Positions 14,914-23,362 of a stretch of DNA of 64,000 bases are shown in pieces (position 1 is the first letter of the stretch; every line of letters starts with the position of its first letter). Both the position numbers and the translations under genes were made by a program. This DNA comes from Mycetocola_A sp015752285 (GTDB taxonomy: Bacteria; Actinomycetota; Actinomycetes; Actinomycetales; Microbacteriaceae), in contig NZ_JADOUY010000002.1 of the NCBI RefSeq assembly GCF_015752285.1, positions 186,001 through 250,000 of the forward strand, read 5' to 3'. The notes beneath the pieces are model-generated. The model saw only the letters and a program-made list of their open reading frames with translations, was not told the DNA's origin and ran no database searches.

Positions 14914-17334
14914 TCACACAGCGCTGTACGCGACGATCCCCCGACGTATTGCTTCGAGCGCTTTGCGTGCATTGCGGCCGACTCCGCCGTCGGCGACGAC
15001 GGAGAGCTGGTCGAGCAGATCGATGGTCTGTTTCGTCCAGCGAACGAAGTCGCCCGCAGCCATGTCTGCCTCAGTCAGCACGACGTTGAGGCTCGCCCCC
15101 CGCGCCCATTTGTGCATGGCGACGCAGAGACCGGTGGCGAGGGGCTCGCTGCCGGGCAGCCTGTTGTCCTGTTCGGTGTCGTCGAGTCGCGCCCAGAGCT
15201 CCTGCGTCTTGTCGAGGGCGACGCGGAATGCCCCCCTGGGCAGGAAGCGGTCGGCGATCATGCCTTCGTCCCGTCGAGGTTCGAAGACGATGCAGCAGGC
15301 CATCGCGGCGAGACTGGCCGGATCGAGGTCGTTCCACACACCGCGCTGCAGCGCTTCGGCGACGAGGAGATCACGCTCTCCGTAGATGCGCTTGAGCGTG
15401 CGTCCTGCCGCACTCAGCTGGACCTGGCCGTTGTCGCCGGTGAGCAGGTACTCGTATTCGAGAAGAACGTCGGTGACCCGGTCGAAGATCTTCGCGACGG
15501 CGCCGGTGCGCGTGGAGATCTGCCTGCTGAGCTGGTCGGTCTGGCGTTTGAGGGTGAACCAGCGTTCCGCCCACCGAGCGTGCTGCTCCCGGTCGGAACA
15601 GCCATGGCAGGGGTGAGCACGCATCCGTTTGCGGAGCGAGACGAGTTGACGCTGACGACGGTCGTTCTGCGACCGCGAGGAGTGCTCGGGGCGAGCGCTC
15701 TTGCGTTCCAGGTCGGTCAGCTCGCGGCGGATTCCGGCGTACTCAGCGAAATCGCCGAGATGACAGGTCATCGCTTCCCGGTATTTTTCGAGCGACCCCT
15801 CCTGCTCGCGCACCTTCCGCGCCATCCCGACGACGGCACGGTCGGCCTGGAACTGCGCGAAAGACGATTCGAGGATCTCGCGGGTGCGTTCACGACCGAA
15901 CTGATCGATGAGGTTCACCGCCATGTTGTACGTCGGCTTGAAACTCGAGTTCAGCGGGTAGCTGCGGCGAGAGGCCAGCGAGGCGACGGACTGTGGGTGC
16001 AGGCCCTCCTGCCAGGCGATGACCGCGTGGCCCTCGACGTCGATCCCGCGGCGGCCGGCCCGGCCGGTGAGCTGGGTGTACTCCCCCGGAGTGATCGGCA
16101 CGCGGGCCTCGCCGTTGAACTTCTCGAGTTTCTCGAGAACGACCGTCCTCGCCGGCATGTTGATGCCGAGTGCCAGGGTTTCGGTCGCGAAGACGGCCTT
16201 GACCAGTTTGCGCCGGAACAACTCCTCGACCACTTCCTTGAACGCGGGAAGCATGCCGGCGTGGTGAGCGGCGATCCCCCGCTCGAGGCCGTCGAGCCAT
16301 TCCCAGTAGCCGAGAACGCCGAGGTCCTCGTCCTGCAGTGCCGAACAGCGTTCCTCGACGATCTCTCTGATCTCGTCGCGCTCATGAGCTTCGGTGAGCC
16401 GGATGCCGGAGCGCAGGACTTGCGCGACGGCCTGATCACAACCCACCCGGCTGAAGATGAAGAAGATGGCTGGGAGGAGATGGTGTTCGTGGAGCAGGTC
16501 GACGACCTGACCGCGATCGACCCGCTGCTGGGTTCGCTGGCCGCGTTTGGCGTTGTACCTGCTGACATCCTTGTGCTGATTCGAACTGGAACGTCCGCCG
16601 AACTGGGCCATCCTGACGAGTTCAGGGTTCACCGAGTGGGTCTCGGCGAGACTCGGCGCCGCGAACAGGTCGATCAGCTTTCCACCCAGAAGAACGTGCT
16701 GGTCGAGCGGAACCGGGCGTTCCTCCGACACGATGACCTCGGTGTGCCCGCGGACCGCCTGCAGCCAGTCACCGAACTCCTCGGCGTTCGACACGGTGGC
16801 GCTCAGCGACACCATCCTGACCTCCTGAGGGAGATGGATGATGACTTCCTCCCAGACAGCACCGCGGAAGCGGTCGGCCAGGTAGTGCACCTCGTCCATG
16901 ACGACATAGGCCAGGTCGGTGAGCAGATCGGAGTCGGCGTACAGCATGTTGCGGAGGACCTCGGTCGTCATCACGACGATCCTGGCCCTGGCGTTGATGT
17001 TCGTGTCTCCGGTGAGCAGTCCGACCGATTCGGCACCGTACTCGGCGACGAGCTCGTTGAACTTCTGATTGCTCAGGGCCTTCATCGGAGCGGTGTAGAA
17101 CACTTTCGCCCGGTTGCGCTGCATCGCGGCGTAGATCGCGAACTCGGCGATGATCGTCTTGCCCGCTCCGGTGGGGGCTGCGACGAGAACGCTGTTGCCG
17201 GCCTCGACGCTCGCGCAGGCCTCGAGCTGGAAGGCGTCGAGGTCGAATCGCTGTTTGGCGTGGAAGGCGTCGAGGAGGGGGGTCTTGCGCTGGGCTGCCG
17301 CATATCGCTCTGCGGGGGAAAGGTCGACGGTCAC
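14914..17334 (-). CDS. helY: DEAD/DEAH RNA helicase, HelY/Mtr4-like
   Basis: This 806-residue superfamily 2 helicase has Walker A APTGAGKT (53-60), TAPMKALSNQK (motif Ia), DEVH (147-150), SATVSNAEEFGDW (motif III region), and the Ski2-like motif VI region QLTGRAGRRGID. The C-terminal third corresponds to the rRNA-processing arch/DSHCT region of Mtr4/Ski2 relatives. The likely role is RNA remodelling or decay. The GTG start at 17334 overlaps the tatC stop (GTGA). The order pafBC-tatA-tatC-helY is conserved in actinobacteria, which supports the name. Confidence 0.93.
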   Translation of the reverse strand: MTVDLSPAERYAAAQRKTPLLDAFHAKQRFDLDAFQLEACASVEAGNSVLVAAPTGAGKTIIAEFAIYAAMQRNRAKVFYTAPMKALSNQKFNELVAEYGAESVGLLTGDTNINARARIVVMTTEVLRNMLYADSDLLTDLAYVVMDEVHYLADRFRGAVWEEVIIHLPQEVRMVSLSATVSNAEEFGDWLQAVRGHTEVIVSEERPVPLDQHVLLGGKLIDLFAAPSLAETHSVNPELVRMAQFGGRSSSNQHKDVSRYNAKRGQRTQQRVDRGQVVDLLHEHHLLPAIFFIFSRVGCDQAVAQVLRSGIRLTEAHERDEIREIVEERCSALQDEDLGVLGYWEWLDGLERGIAAHHAGMLPAFKEVVEELFRRKLVKAVFATETLALGINMPARTVVLEKLEKFNGEARVPITPGEYTQLTGRAGRRGIDVEGHAVIAWQEGLHPQSVASLASRRSYPLNSSFKPTYNMAVNLIDQFGRERTREILESSFAQFQADRAVVGMARKVREQEGSLEKYREAMTCHLGDFAEYAGIRRELTDLERKSARPEHSSRSQNDRRQRQLVSLRKRMRAHPCHGCSDREQHARWAERWFTLKRQTDQLSRQISTRTGAVAKIFDRVTDVLLEYEYLLTGDNGQVQLSAAGRTLKRIYGERDLLVAEALQRGVWNDLDPASLAAMACCIVFEPRRDEGMIADRFLPRGAFRVALDKTQELWARLDDTEQDNRLPGSEPLATGLCVAMHKWARGASLNVVLTEADMAAGDFVRWTKQTIDLLDQLSVVADGGVGRNARKALEAIRRGIVAYSAV

Positions 17335-18119
17335 ACCGCCAATTCTGCATCGAAAGCGAGCTGGCGCTTGGCGGCACGTCGGTCGTGCAGGTAAGCGACG
17401 CCGTATGCGGCGAAGTAGAGCAGCACCATTGGGATGGCAAGGATGAACATCGAGATGACGTCGGCCGCCGGAGTGGCCACGGCGCAGAACAGCGCGATGA
17501 CGAGAACGGCGACCCGCCAGGACTTGATGATGGTGTGCGCGCTCAGGACCCCGACGAAGTTGAGCAGGACGAGGAACACCGGGACGACGAACGCGATCCC
17601 GACCGCGAGAACGAGCTTGAGGACGAAGTCGAAGTAGATTCCAGCGTTGAAGAAGTTCGAGGCATCCGCCGGGGTGAAGCCGACCATCAGTTCGACGATG
17701 TGCGGCATGACGAACCAGCCGGCGGCGCAGCCGGCGAGGAACAGCGGCACGGCGCTGAACAGGAAGCCCAGTGCGTAGCCGATTTCCTTGCGGGTGAGTC
17801 CTGGCACGAGGAACGCCCAGATTTGGAAGAGCCAGATCGGGCTGGAGGCCACGATTCCGATGGTGAACGCGACCTTCATACGCAGGTCGAACGCCCCGGT
17901 GACGTTGTCGAAGTTGAGAAGTGCCTGACCCCTGCCCTCGGCGATCTCGGTGATCGGAGTGGCCATGGCGCTGATGGCGAAATCGGAGACGAGGAAGCCG
18001 CCGATCATGGCGACGACGATTCCGATGGCACTGATGAACAGGCGCTTGCGCAGTTCGACCAGGTGTTCACCCAGCGACATCTTGCCGTCAGCGGACCTGC
18101 CCTGTCTGATCCGGGCCAC
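17331..18119 (-). CDS. tatC: Sec-independent protein translocase subunit TatC
   Basis: TatC recognises twin-arginine signal peptides and forms the core of the Tat translocase. The 262-residue protein shows the N-terminal MSLGEHLVELRKRL motif, six hydrophobic spans, and the conserved FSAVPLFLAG segment. I use the GTG at 18119; the ATG of MSLGEHL 13 codons downstream is an alternative. It is 5 bp downstream of tatA and overlaps helY. No tatB gene is adjacent; actinobacterial tatB is usually elsewhere. Confidence 0.95.
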   Translation of the reverse strand: MARIRQGRSADGKMSLGEHLVELRKRLFISAIGIVVAMIGGFLVSDFAISAMATPITEIAEGRGQALLNFDNVTGAFDLRMKVAFTIGIVASSPIWLFQIWAFLVPGLTRKEIGYALGFLFSAVPLFLAGCAAGWFVMPHIVELMVGFTPADASNFFNAGIYFDFVLKLVLAVGIAFVVPVFLVLLNFVGVLSAHTIIKSWRVAVLVIALFCAVATPAADVISMFILAIPMVLLYFAAYGVAYLHDRRAAKRQLAFDAELAV

Positions 18120-18124
18120 GAAAC

Positions 18125-18415
18125 CTACGGTTTCGTCTGGGACCCGGGAGCGCCGTTCGCCGGATTTGCGATGGTCGGCTGCTCAGCAGGTGCAGTAGTG
18201 GTGGTGTTGGCCGGGGGAACGACCGGAGCCGCGGCGGGGCCGTCTGTCGTCTCGGTCTTGTCGTTCTTGTCGGTCTTGATCTCCGCCTTGAAGATCTTCA
18301 TCGACTGGCCGACGCTCTTCGCGAGGCCGGGAAGCTTCGGAGCACCGAACAGCAGAAGTACCAGGAACACGATGACAAGAAGGTGCCATCCCGTGAGGTT
18401 GCCGAAGATTCCCAT
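18125..18415 (-). CDS. tatA: Sec-independent protein translocase subunit TatA
   Basis: TatA forms the protein-conducting assembly of the Tat system. The 96-residue protein has the standard plan: a short N-terminal membrane helix (about residues 6-21, WHLLVIVFLVLLLFG), the APKLPGLAKSVGQSMKIFK hinge and amphipathic helix, and a long unstructured Pro/Ala/Thr tail. The tail of about 45 residues is longer than in many TatA proteins but usual for actinobacteria. It lies directly upstream of tatC and downstream of pafBC. Confidence 0.95.
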   Translation of the reverse strand: MGIFGNLTGWHLLVIVFLVLLLFGAPKLPGLAKSVGQSMKIFKAEIKTDKNDKTETTDGPAAAPVVPPANTTTTAPAEQPTIANPANGAPGSQTKP

Positions 18416-18481
18416 TGTTGTGTCCTTTGATCCTGTCGTCAGTCGGTTCAGTTTACCGCGCGGCACTGGATGTCGCGTGCG

Positions 18482-19468
18482 TCACTGCGCGTCGATCTCC
18501 CCAGCGTATCGGTCGAGAGCCGCTTGCGCCCAGTCCGCAACGCTCGAGCGCGCCGTGTCCGGACCGATCACTGTGACGACGCCGGACAGCCCGGCGATGA
18601 GTCGCTTGAGTCCGTGATGGTGGGCAACGTGCAGAGTCACGCGGCACCGCCCGTTGCGCCCGGAGACCGGAGGGTCGGTCGTGACATAGTCGGCGATCAT
18701 TCCGATGGCGTCCTCGGGCAGTTCGACGACGACCGTGAGATCGGTATCCGAGCTTTCGAAGAGGCTGTCGGGGACGGCGATCTCGCCCGCTCGATGGCTG
18801 ATCGGTTCCTGAGTGGCGACAAGACCGCTCATCCGGTCGAGTCGGAACGTCCTCACGGCCTGGCGGACGTGATCCCAGCCGCGAAGATACCAGTCCTGGT
18901 CGAGCGACTGGATGCGAAGCGGATCCACCGTTCGTTTCTCGGCGCCTCCGCGCGAGTTGAGGTAGTCGAATTCGATCCGATGGCCGGCGGCCACCGAATC
19001 GCGGATGCGGGCCAGGGTGCTGTCGACCTCGCTCGATCCGACGGCGACCTCGCTCGGCCTCCCGCTCGACCCTGCGGCGAGTTTGGACATCAGTGACCCC
19101 AGGACGTCACGGTCGGCCTGCTCGGGTAATGACGACAGGTACTGGAGGCCGGCGATGAGGGCTGCTGCCTCCCTCGCGGAGAAACGGGGCGAGTCGTCGA
19201 TCGCGACGAGATGGGTGATCACGATCTCGTCGCTGTCTTCGAAGAGGTCCCAGTCGATGTCGAACAGGTCCTCGTGCTGGTAGGAACTCGTCTCCCCCGG
19301 CACGCCGGAGACAGCGATGAGCCTCACCGACTCCCGGATCTGCTCGTCATCCACACCGAAGTGCTTCGCCGCATCCGCGACGGAAACGTGTCCGTGGTCC
19401 ATGAGGTACGGCACGAGCGCGAGCAGGAAGGCCAGTTTGTCACGGGCGTGCAGAGGAGCCTTAGCCAC
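18482..19468 (-). CDS. pafC: WYL-domain transcriptional regulator PafC
   Basis: PafC, with PafB, forms the heteromeric activator of the LexA-independent DNA-damage response in mycobacteria. The 328-residue protein has an N-terminal winged helix (about 20-75, VSVADAAKHFGVDDEQIRE), a WYL ligand-binding domain (about 150-225, HRIEFDYLNSRGGAEKRTVDPL and YLRGWDHVRQAVRTFRLDRM), and a C-terminal WCX extension. The GTG at 19468 gives an 8-bp overlap with pafB, so they are translationally coupled. The proteasome accessory genes that accompany pafBC in mycobacteria are not present. Confidence 0.93.
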   Translation of the reverse strand: MAKAPLHARDKLAFLLALVPYLMDHGHVSVADAAKHFGVDDEQIRESVRLIAVSGVPGETSSYQHEDLFDIDWDLFEDSDEIVITHLVAIDDSPRFSAREAAALIAGLQYLSSLPEQADRDVLGSLMSKLAAGSSGRPSEVAVGSSEVDSTLARIRDSVAAGHRIEFDYLNSRGGAEKRTVDPLRIQSLDQDWYLRGWDHVRQAVRTFRLDRMSGLVATQEPISHRAGEIAVPDSLFESSDTDLTVVVELPEDAIGMIADYVTTDPPVSGRNGRCRVTLHVAHHHGLKRLIAGLSGVVTVIGPDTARSSVADWAQAALDRYAGEIDAQ

Positions 19469-20498
19469 GGGTCGCCCTCGAATCGGGTGAGTTCGAACCG
19501 CCACGGTGCGCGCGGACGGTTTTCACGTGACGGGCAATCACCGCGTCGATGAGTCGCCGCGGGAACTCGACGACGACCTCGGGGCCGAATGTGGCGAGCT
19601 CATCGGCCAGCACGTCGACGTCGGTGTAGTGCAGTTCGAGAGTGGCGCCCGACTCCGCAGATGCCCTTTTGGCCAGCCGCGTCGAGGCATCCGTTCCCGG
19701 TTCGACCCGGATGACGGCCACCTGGGACGCCCACAGGGTGTCGAGGTCGGTGAGGGAACGTTCGGCGTGCCCGCCACCGTCTGGTCGAGCCCAGGTACGT
19801 TTCACCGGTACGACGGGGCCGACGATGCGGGAGAGAAGGAAGGTCCGGCCGGCGTCGACAGTGAGGTCATGCGCCGAGAGGTGCCAGCGCCCGTGGTGCT
19901 GCACGAGAGCCAGGGGGGCGACAGTGCGCGTCCTGGCGCGGGATTCCCCCGGCTTGAGGTACGGGAATTCCACGACGCTCTGATGGTCGAGCGCCTGCCG
20001 CAGGGGCTCGAACGAACTCTCCCTGATCCGCACACGCGGCGCGTACCCGATCACGGGTTCATCCGACTCGATGCCGAGAGAACGCAGCTTCAGGATGGCG
20101 CGGTGGGATTCGTCCGAGAGTGAGCCCTGACGCCACACCGTCGCAGCCAGGGAGAGCATGGCGATCTCCGCTGGCGAGAAGGTGATTTCCTTCGGCAGAT
20201 CGTATTCACCCTTGGGGATGCGGTAACGCGTCAGCTGATTGTTGCCGGGATCCCCGGCGGACTCGACGGTTTCGAGTGGGATACCGAGTTCGCGGATGTC
20301 GTCTTTGTCACGTTCGAACTGCCGTTCGAGGCTCGCGTTCGGACCCGACATCGAGTAACGCTGTCGGTAGCCCTGCACGGTCGACAGGATCTCGGATTTC
20401 GTCAGGCCCTGTTCGGTGGCGAGCAGGGCGAGCACCAGGCTGAACAGGCGCTCCTCGACGGCCACGCGCCCGGCTGGTGCCTCGGTGGGTTCCGGCAC
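19461..20498 (-). CDS. pafB: WYL-domain transcriptional regulator PafB
   Basis: This is the partner of PafC in the DNA-damage regulator PafBC. The 345-residue protein has an N-terminal HTH (about 12-75, with RLFSLVLALLATEQGLTKSE), the WYL domain (about 170-240, HQSVVEFPYLKPGES, RWHLSAHDLTVDAGRTFLLSRI) and a C-terminal WCX segment. It starts with GTG at 20498 after a gaggag ribosome site, 35 bp downstream of the FKBP gene. A perfect LexA-type TCGAAC-N4-GTTCGA sequence lies inside it (20314-20329). Confidence 0.93.
   Translation of the reverse strand: MPEPTEAPAGRVAVEERLFSLVLALLATEQGLTKSEILSTVQGYRQRYSMSGPNASLERQFERDKDDIRELGIPLETVESAGDPGNNQLTRYRIPKGEYDLPKEITFSPAEIAMLSLAATVWRQGSLSDESHRAILKLRSLGIESDEPVIGYAPRVRIRESSFEPLRQALDHQSVVEFPYLKPGESRARTRTVAPLALVQHHGRWHLSAHDLTVDAGRTFLLSRIVGPVVPVKRTWARPDGGGHAERSLTDLDTLWASQVAVIRVEPGTDASTRLAKRASAESGATLELHYTDVDVLADELATFGPEVVVEFPRRLIDAVIARHVKTVRAHRGGSNSPDSRATRG
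20314..20329. promoter_or_regulatory. SOS-box-like LexA site within pafB
   Basis: TCGAAC and GTTCGA are spaced by TGCC, an exact fit to the mycobacterial LexA box TCGAAC-N4-GTTCGA. It is about 170 bp inside pafB, encoding the L-E-R-Q-F-E-R segment, so codon choice could have produced it by chance. Confidence 0.35.
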
Positions 20499-20533
20499 TC
20501 GGTGCTCCTCCTTGCGACGCGACGGTGGGACGG

Positions 20534-21466
20534 TCAGTTCATCGTCCCCAGGATGTCGACGACGAAGACGAGAGTCGCGTCAGCCGGAACGGCCCCGCTT
20601 CCCTGCTCACCGTAGCCGAGCTCCGGCGGGATGACCACGAGGACCTGCGAGCCGACCTGCTGGCCGACCAGGGCCGTCGCGAGGCCGGGGATGATGCCGT
20701 CGGCGCTGAACACCGTCGGTACACCCTTCTCCCACGACGAGTCGAAGATGGTCTGCTCGGACCAGAGCACACCGGTGTAGTGGACGACCATCGATCCGGT
20801 CTTCGTGACCTTCTCGCCGTCGCCGTCCTTGAGCACGGCGACCTTGAGATCGGCAGGCGGGTCGGACTTCGGGATGGTGAGTCCCGGCGTTCCATCGGCG
20901 GCAGTGACGACCGACGGGAAGCCGGACTCGACGATCGGCCGATCGGCTCCGTTCGCCTTCGCGAGGAACGCGTCAGTGATGTCGGCGACCATGACCACGG
21001 TGTCGTCTTCGCTGATACCGGCTGCGGCGCCGTCTGCACCGAAACCGTCGGCCGACGGGATGGCGACGGCGATCCGTGACCCGACGCTCGCGCAGTGCAG
21101 CGCGTCTGCCATGCCAGGAAGAAGCTGTGAAGGCAGGTACACGCCCGGCTCACCGTATGGAGCCTGCTCGATCGGGTCACCCGTCGTGCCGTTGTACAGC
21201 GCGAAGCTCATCTGCACGAGCTGGTCGCCCGAGATCACAGGACCGTCACCGTCGATGATCGTCGACCGCTCGGTCTCGGATGCCTTGAGCGGGGTCGGCA
21301 TATCGACGTCAGGGGCAGACCCGAAGTCGCCGGATACTCCGATGAGCTTCGAGGCAGTGCCGTCCGTGGTGGTCGGCTCACAGGCATCCGCCCCGCCCGG
21401 CGCGCAGCCGGTGAGGGCGACGGCCAGCAGGCCGGCGGACAGGAGCAGTGCTGGTGCCTTGCGCAC
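20534..21466 (-). CDS. FKBP-type peptidyl-prolyl isomerase lipoprotein
   Basis: It is predicted to act as a foldase outside the membrane. A lipoprotein signal peptide ends in the lipobox LTGC with Cys21. The 310-residue protein appears to carry two FKBP-like domains: a degenerate one at about 75-180 (VQMSFALYNGTTGDP...) and an intact one at about 220-310, with VHYTGVLW, FDSSW, IIPGLATALVG and PPELGYGEQG. Only the second keeps the usual active-site pattern. In mycobacteria and relatives a similar gene neighbours the proteasome-pafBC cluster. The lipobox makes it a substrate of the lipoprotein pathway that includes lnt here. Confidence 0.92.
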   Translation of the reverse strand: MRKAPALLLSAGLLAVALTGCAPGGADACEPTTTDGTASKLIGVSGDFGSAPDVDMPTPLKASETERSTIIDGDGPVISGDQLVQMSFALYNGTTGDPIEQAPYGEPGVYLPSQLLPGMADALHCASVGSRIAVAIPSADGFGADGAAAGISEDDTVVMVADITDAFLAKANGADRPIVESGFPSVVTAADGTPGLTIPKSDPPADLKVAVLKDGDGEKVTKTGSMVVHYTGVLWSEQTIFDSSWEKGVPTVFSADGIIPGLATALVGQQVGSQVLVVIPPELGYGEQGSGAVPADATLVFVVDILGTMN

Positions 21467-21519
21467 GGGATCTCTCTTCGATGCTTGGGGATCGGATGCG
21501 ACAGGGTCGCGTGGCTATT

Positions 21520-22593
21520 TTAGTCGGACGACGGCTGGTCGGTTGCCTCAGCGTCGTTCTCCGCCGCTGGCGCGTCGCCGAACGAGCGGGAACGGCTGAG
21601 CTGCGCCGAGTTGTTGACGGTGCGCACGCGCTTGCGGAGAATCTTCGCGCTCACGTTGCGTTCCCCGAGCGCTCCGGGTGTCCACAATTCGACGTCGTCA
21701 TCGCTGAAGTCGGATTTGCTCGGGCGACGCTTCAACTCAGGAAGAACGGCCCCGTCTGCCAGCTTCCTGGCGGTGATGAGGAAACCGGTGTGACCGATCA
21801 TGCGATGATCCGGTCGCACGGCGAGACCCTCGACGTGCCACCCGCGCACGATGGTCTCGTTCGAATCGGGGTTCGTGAACTTGCCGGTCCCCCTGATCGC
21901 TTCGGCGACCCGAGACAGCTGAGTCACGGTTGCCACATAACAGAGCAGCACGCCGCCTGGTTTCATGGCTGTGGCACACTCGTCGATGCATTCCCACGGT
22001 GCGAGCATGTCGAGAACGACCCGGTCGACCGACTCGGGCGAGGTTACGTGCGGAAGTGCCTCGGTGAGGTCGCCGACCGAGACTCGCCAGTTCTCCGGGT
22101 CGTAACCGAAGAAGGTGGCCACGTTTCCCCGCGCCACATCGGCGAACTCCTCACGACGTTCGAACGACTCCAGCCGACCGGTCGGACCGATCGCGCGCAG
22201 AATCCACAGCGAAAGCGCGCCTGAGCCAACTCCCGCTTCCACGACCGTCGCGCCGGGGAAGATGTCGGCCTGGCCGATGATCTGGGCGGCATCCTTCGGA
22301 TAGATGATCGCCGCGCCGCGTGGCATCGACATCACGAAGTCGACGAGCAGGGGCCGAAGCGCGAGGTATTCGATACCGTCAGTCGTGGTGATGACAGACC
22401 CGTCAGGCAGGCCGATGATGCTGTCGTGCCCCACGATGCCGCGATGGGTGTGGAACTCCTTGCCGTGCTCGAGGGTGATCGTGTTGCGCTTGCCCTTCGG
22501 CCCGGTGAGCTGCACCCGGTCACCGACCCGGAACGGGCCGGAATTCTGCGGGCGCTCGTCCAGCGTGCGCTCGATGTCGGTCGGTTCGGTCAT
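21520..22593 (-). CDS. trmI: tRNA (adenine(58)-N1)-methyltransferase TrmI
   Basis: It methylates A58 in the T-loop of tRNAs using S-adenosylmethionine. The 357-residue protein has an N-terminal beta domain (about 20-75), a Rossmann methyltransferase domain with VVEAGVGSGALSLWIL (motif I), then DLTEALPHV and VVLDMLAPWE, and a variable C-terminal extension past residue 300. The ATG at 22593 overlaps the stop of the HAD gene (ATGA). In mycobacteria trmI immediately precedes the proteasomal ATPase gene; here the next gene is the FKBP lipoprotein, 53 bp away. Confidence 0.93.
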   Translation of the reverse strand: MTEPTDIERTLDERPQNSGPFRVGDRVQLTGPKGKRNTITLEHGKEFHTHRGIVGHDSIIGLPDGSVITTTDGIEYLALRPLLVDFVMSMPRGAAIIYPKDAAQIIGQADIFPGATVVEAGVGSGALSLWILRAIGPTGRLESFERREEFADVARGNVATFFGYDPENWRVSVGDLTEALPHVTSPESVDRVVLDMLAPWECIDECATAMKPGGVLLCYVATVTQLSRVAEAIRGTGKFTNPDSNETIVRGWHVEGLAVRPDHRMIGHTGFLITARKLADGAVLPELKRRPSKSDFSDDDVELWTPGALGERNVSAKILRKRVRTVNNSAQLSRSRSFGDAPAAENDAEATDQPSSD

Positions 22594-23273
22594 CGTGACG
22601 TTCCTTCGTTGCTGCGGGCGGCGACGAGGGCCGCCAGGTCTGTGCTGGTGCGGCCGGCGAGGGTCGGCCAGATCGTGTGCGTCGGGGCGGCGGCGATGCT
22701 GACCGCGTGAGGGACGGCCACGGAGATCGCGCCGGAGGCGACGGCGGATGCCAGTCCGGCGCGGGAATCCTCGATGGCGACGCACTCGGTGATCGAGACG
22801 CCGAGGAGTTCGGCGGCACGCAGGTACGGCTGTGGGTGGGGCTTGGGGTGCTCGACCTCGTCTCCGGTGACGAGCAGGTCGAATCCATCGAATCCGAGGT
22901 TTCCGACGACCTGTTCGGCCATCGACCGCACAGACATCGTCACGAGCGCGGTCTTCACACCGAGGTTGCGCAGCTCCTCGAGGAGTTCGCGAGCACCGGG
23001 TCGGAACGGGATGCCGTCGCGGGCCAGCCGGTCCTGCACCCGGGAGGTGAGGTGGGCGACGATGTCGTCCTCAGCCATCGCGACGCCATGCGACTGCAGC
23101 ACACGCGCTGACTCCCACAGCCCCGACCCGACCAGGGTCATGGCGTCCTCATAGGTCCAGGTGGAGCCGAAGGATTCGACGAGGTCCGTCTCCGAAGAGA
23201 TCCAATACGGTTCGGTATCGACGAGAGTGCCGTCCATATCCCAGAGGACGGCGGCGGGAAGCTGTGTAGTCAC
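22590..23273 (-). CDS. HAD-family hydrolase (beta-phosphoglucomutase-like phosphatase)
   Basis: This 227-residue HAD phosphatase has motif I WDMDGTLVDTE (nucleophile Asp in DMDGT), motif II in ALVTMSVRS, the lysine region GDEVEHPKPHPQPYL, and motif IV CVAIEDSRAG. The helical cap between motifs I and II puts it in subfamily I, with beta-phosphoglucomutases and small sugar-phosphate phosphatases. The substrate is not evident. The GTG at 23273 is the most likely start. It overlaps trmI by 4 bp and is divergent from the PAC2 gene. Confidence 0.9.
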   Translation of the reverse strand: MTTQLPAAVLWDMDGTLVDTEPYWISSETDLVESFGSTWTYEDAMTLVGSGLWESARVLQSHGVAMAEDDIVAHLTSRVQDRLARDGIPFRPGARELLEELRNLGVKTALVTMSVRSMAEQVVGNLGFDGFDLLVTGDEVEHPKPHPQPYLRAAELLGVSITECVAIEDSRAGLASAVASGAISVAVPHAVSIAAAPTHTIWPTLAGRTSTDLAALVAARSNEGTSR

Positions 23274-23362
23274 GGGTTTCAATGCTACCGGTTGGCGGAC
23301 TGCGCCTATTCTTGGAAGAACCCCGCGCGAGTGCGCGGACGAATCCACGGAATGGGGAGCTC

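Noticed and set aside
14665..17394. A very long open frame (about 900 codons) on the plus strand opposite helY and lnt.
   Set aside because: Its translation has no recognisable domain, and the minus strand encodes a complete helicase with all motifs. It is a high-GC antisense shadow.
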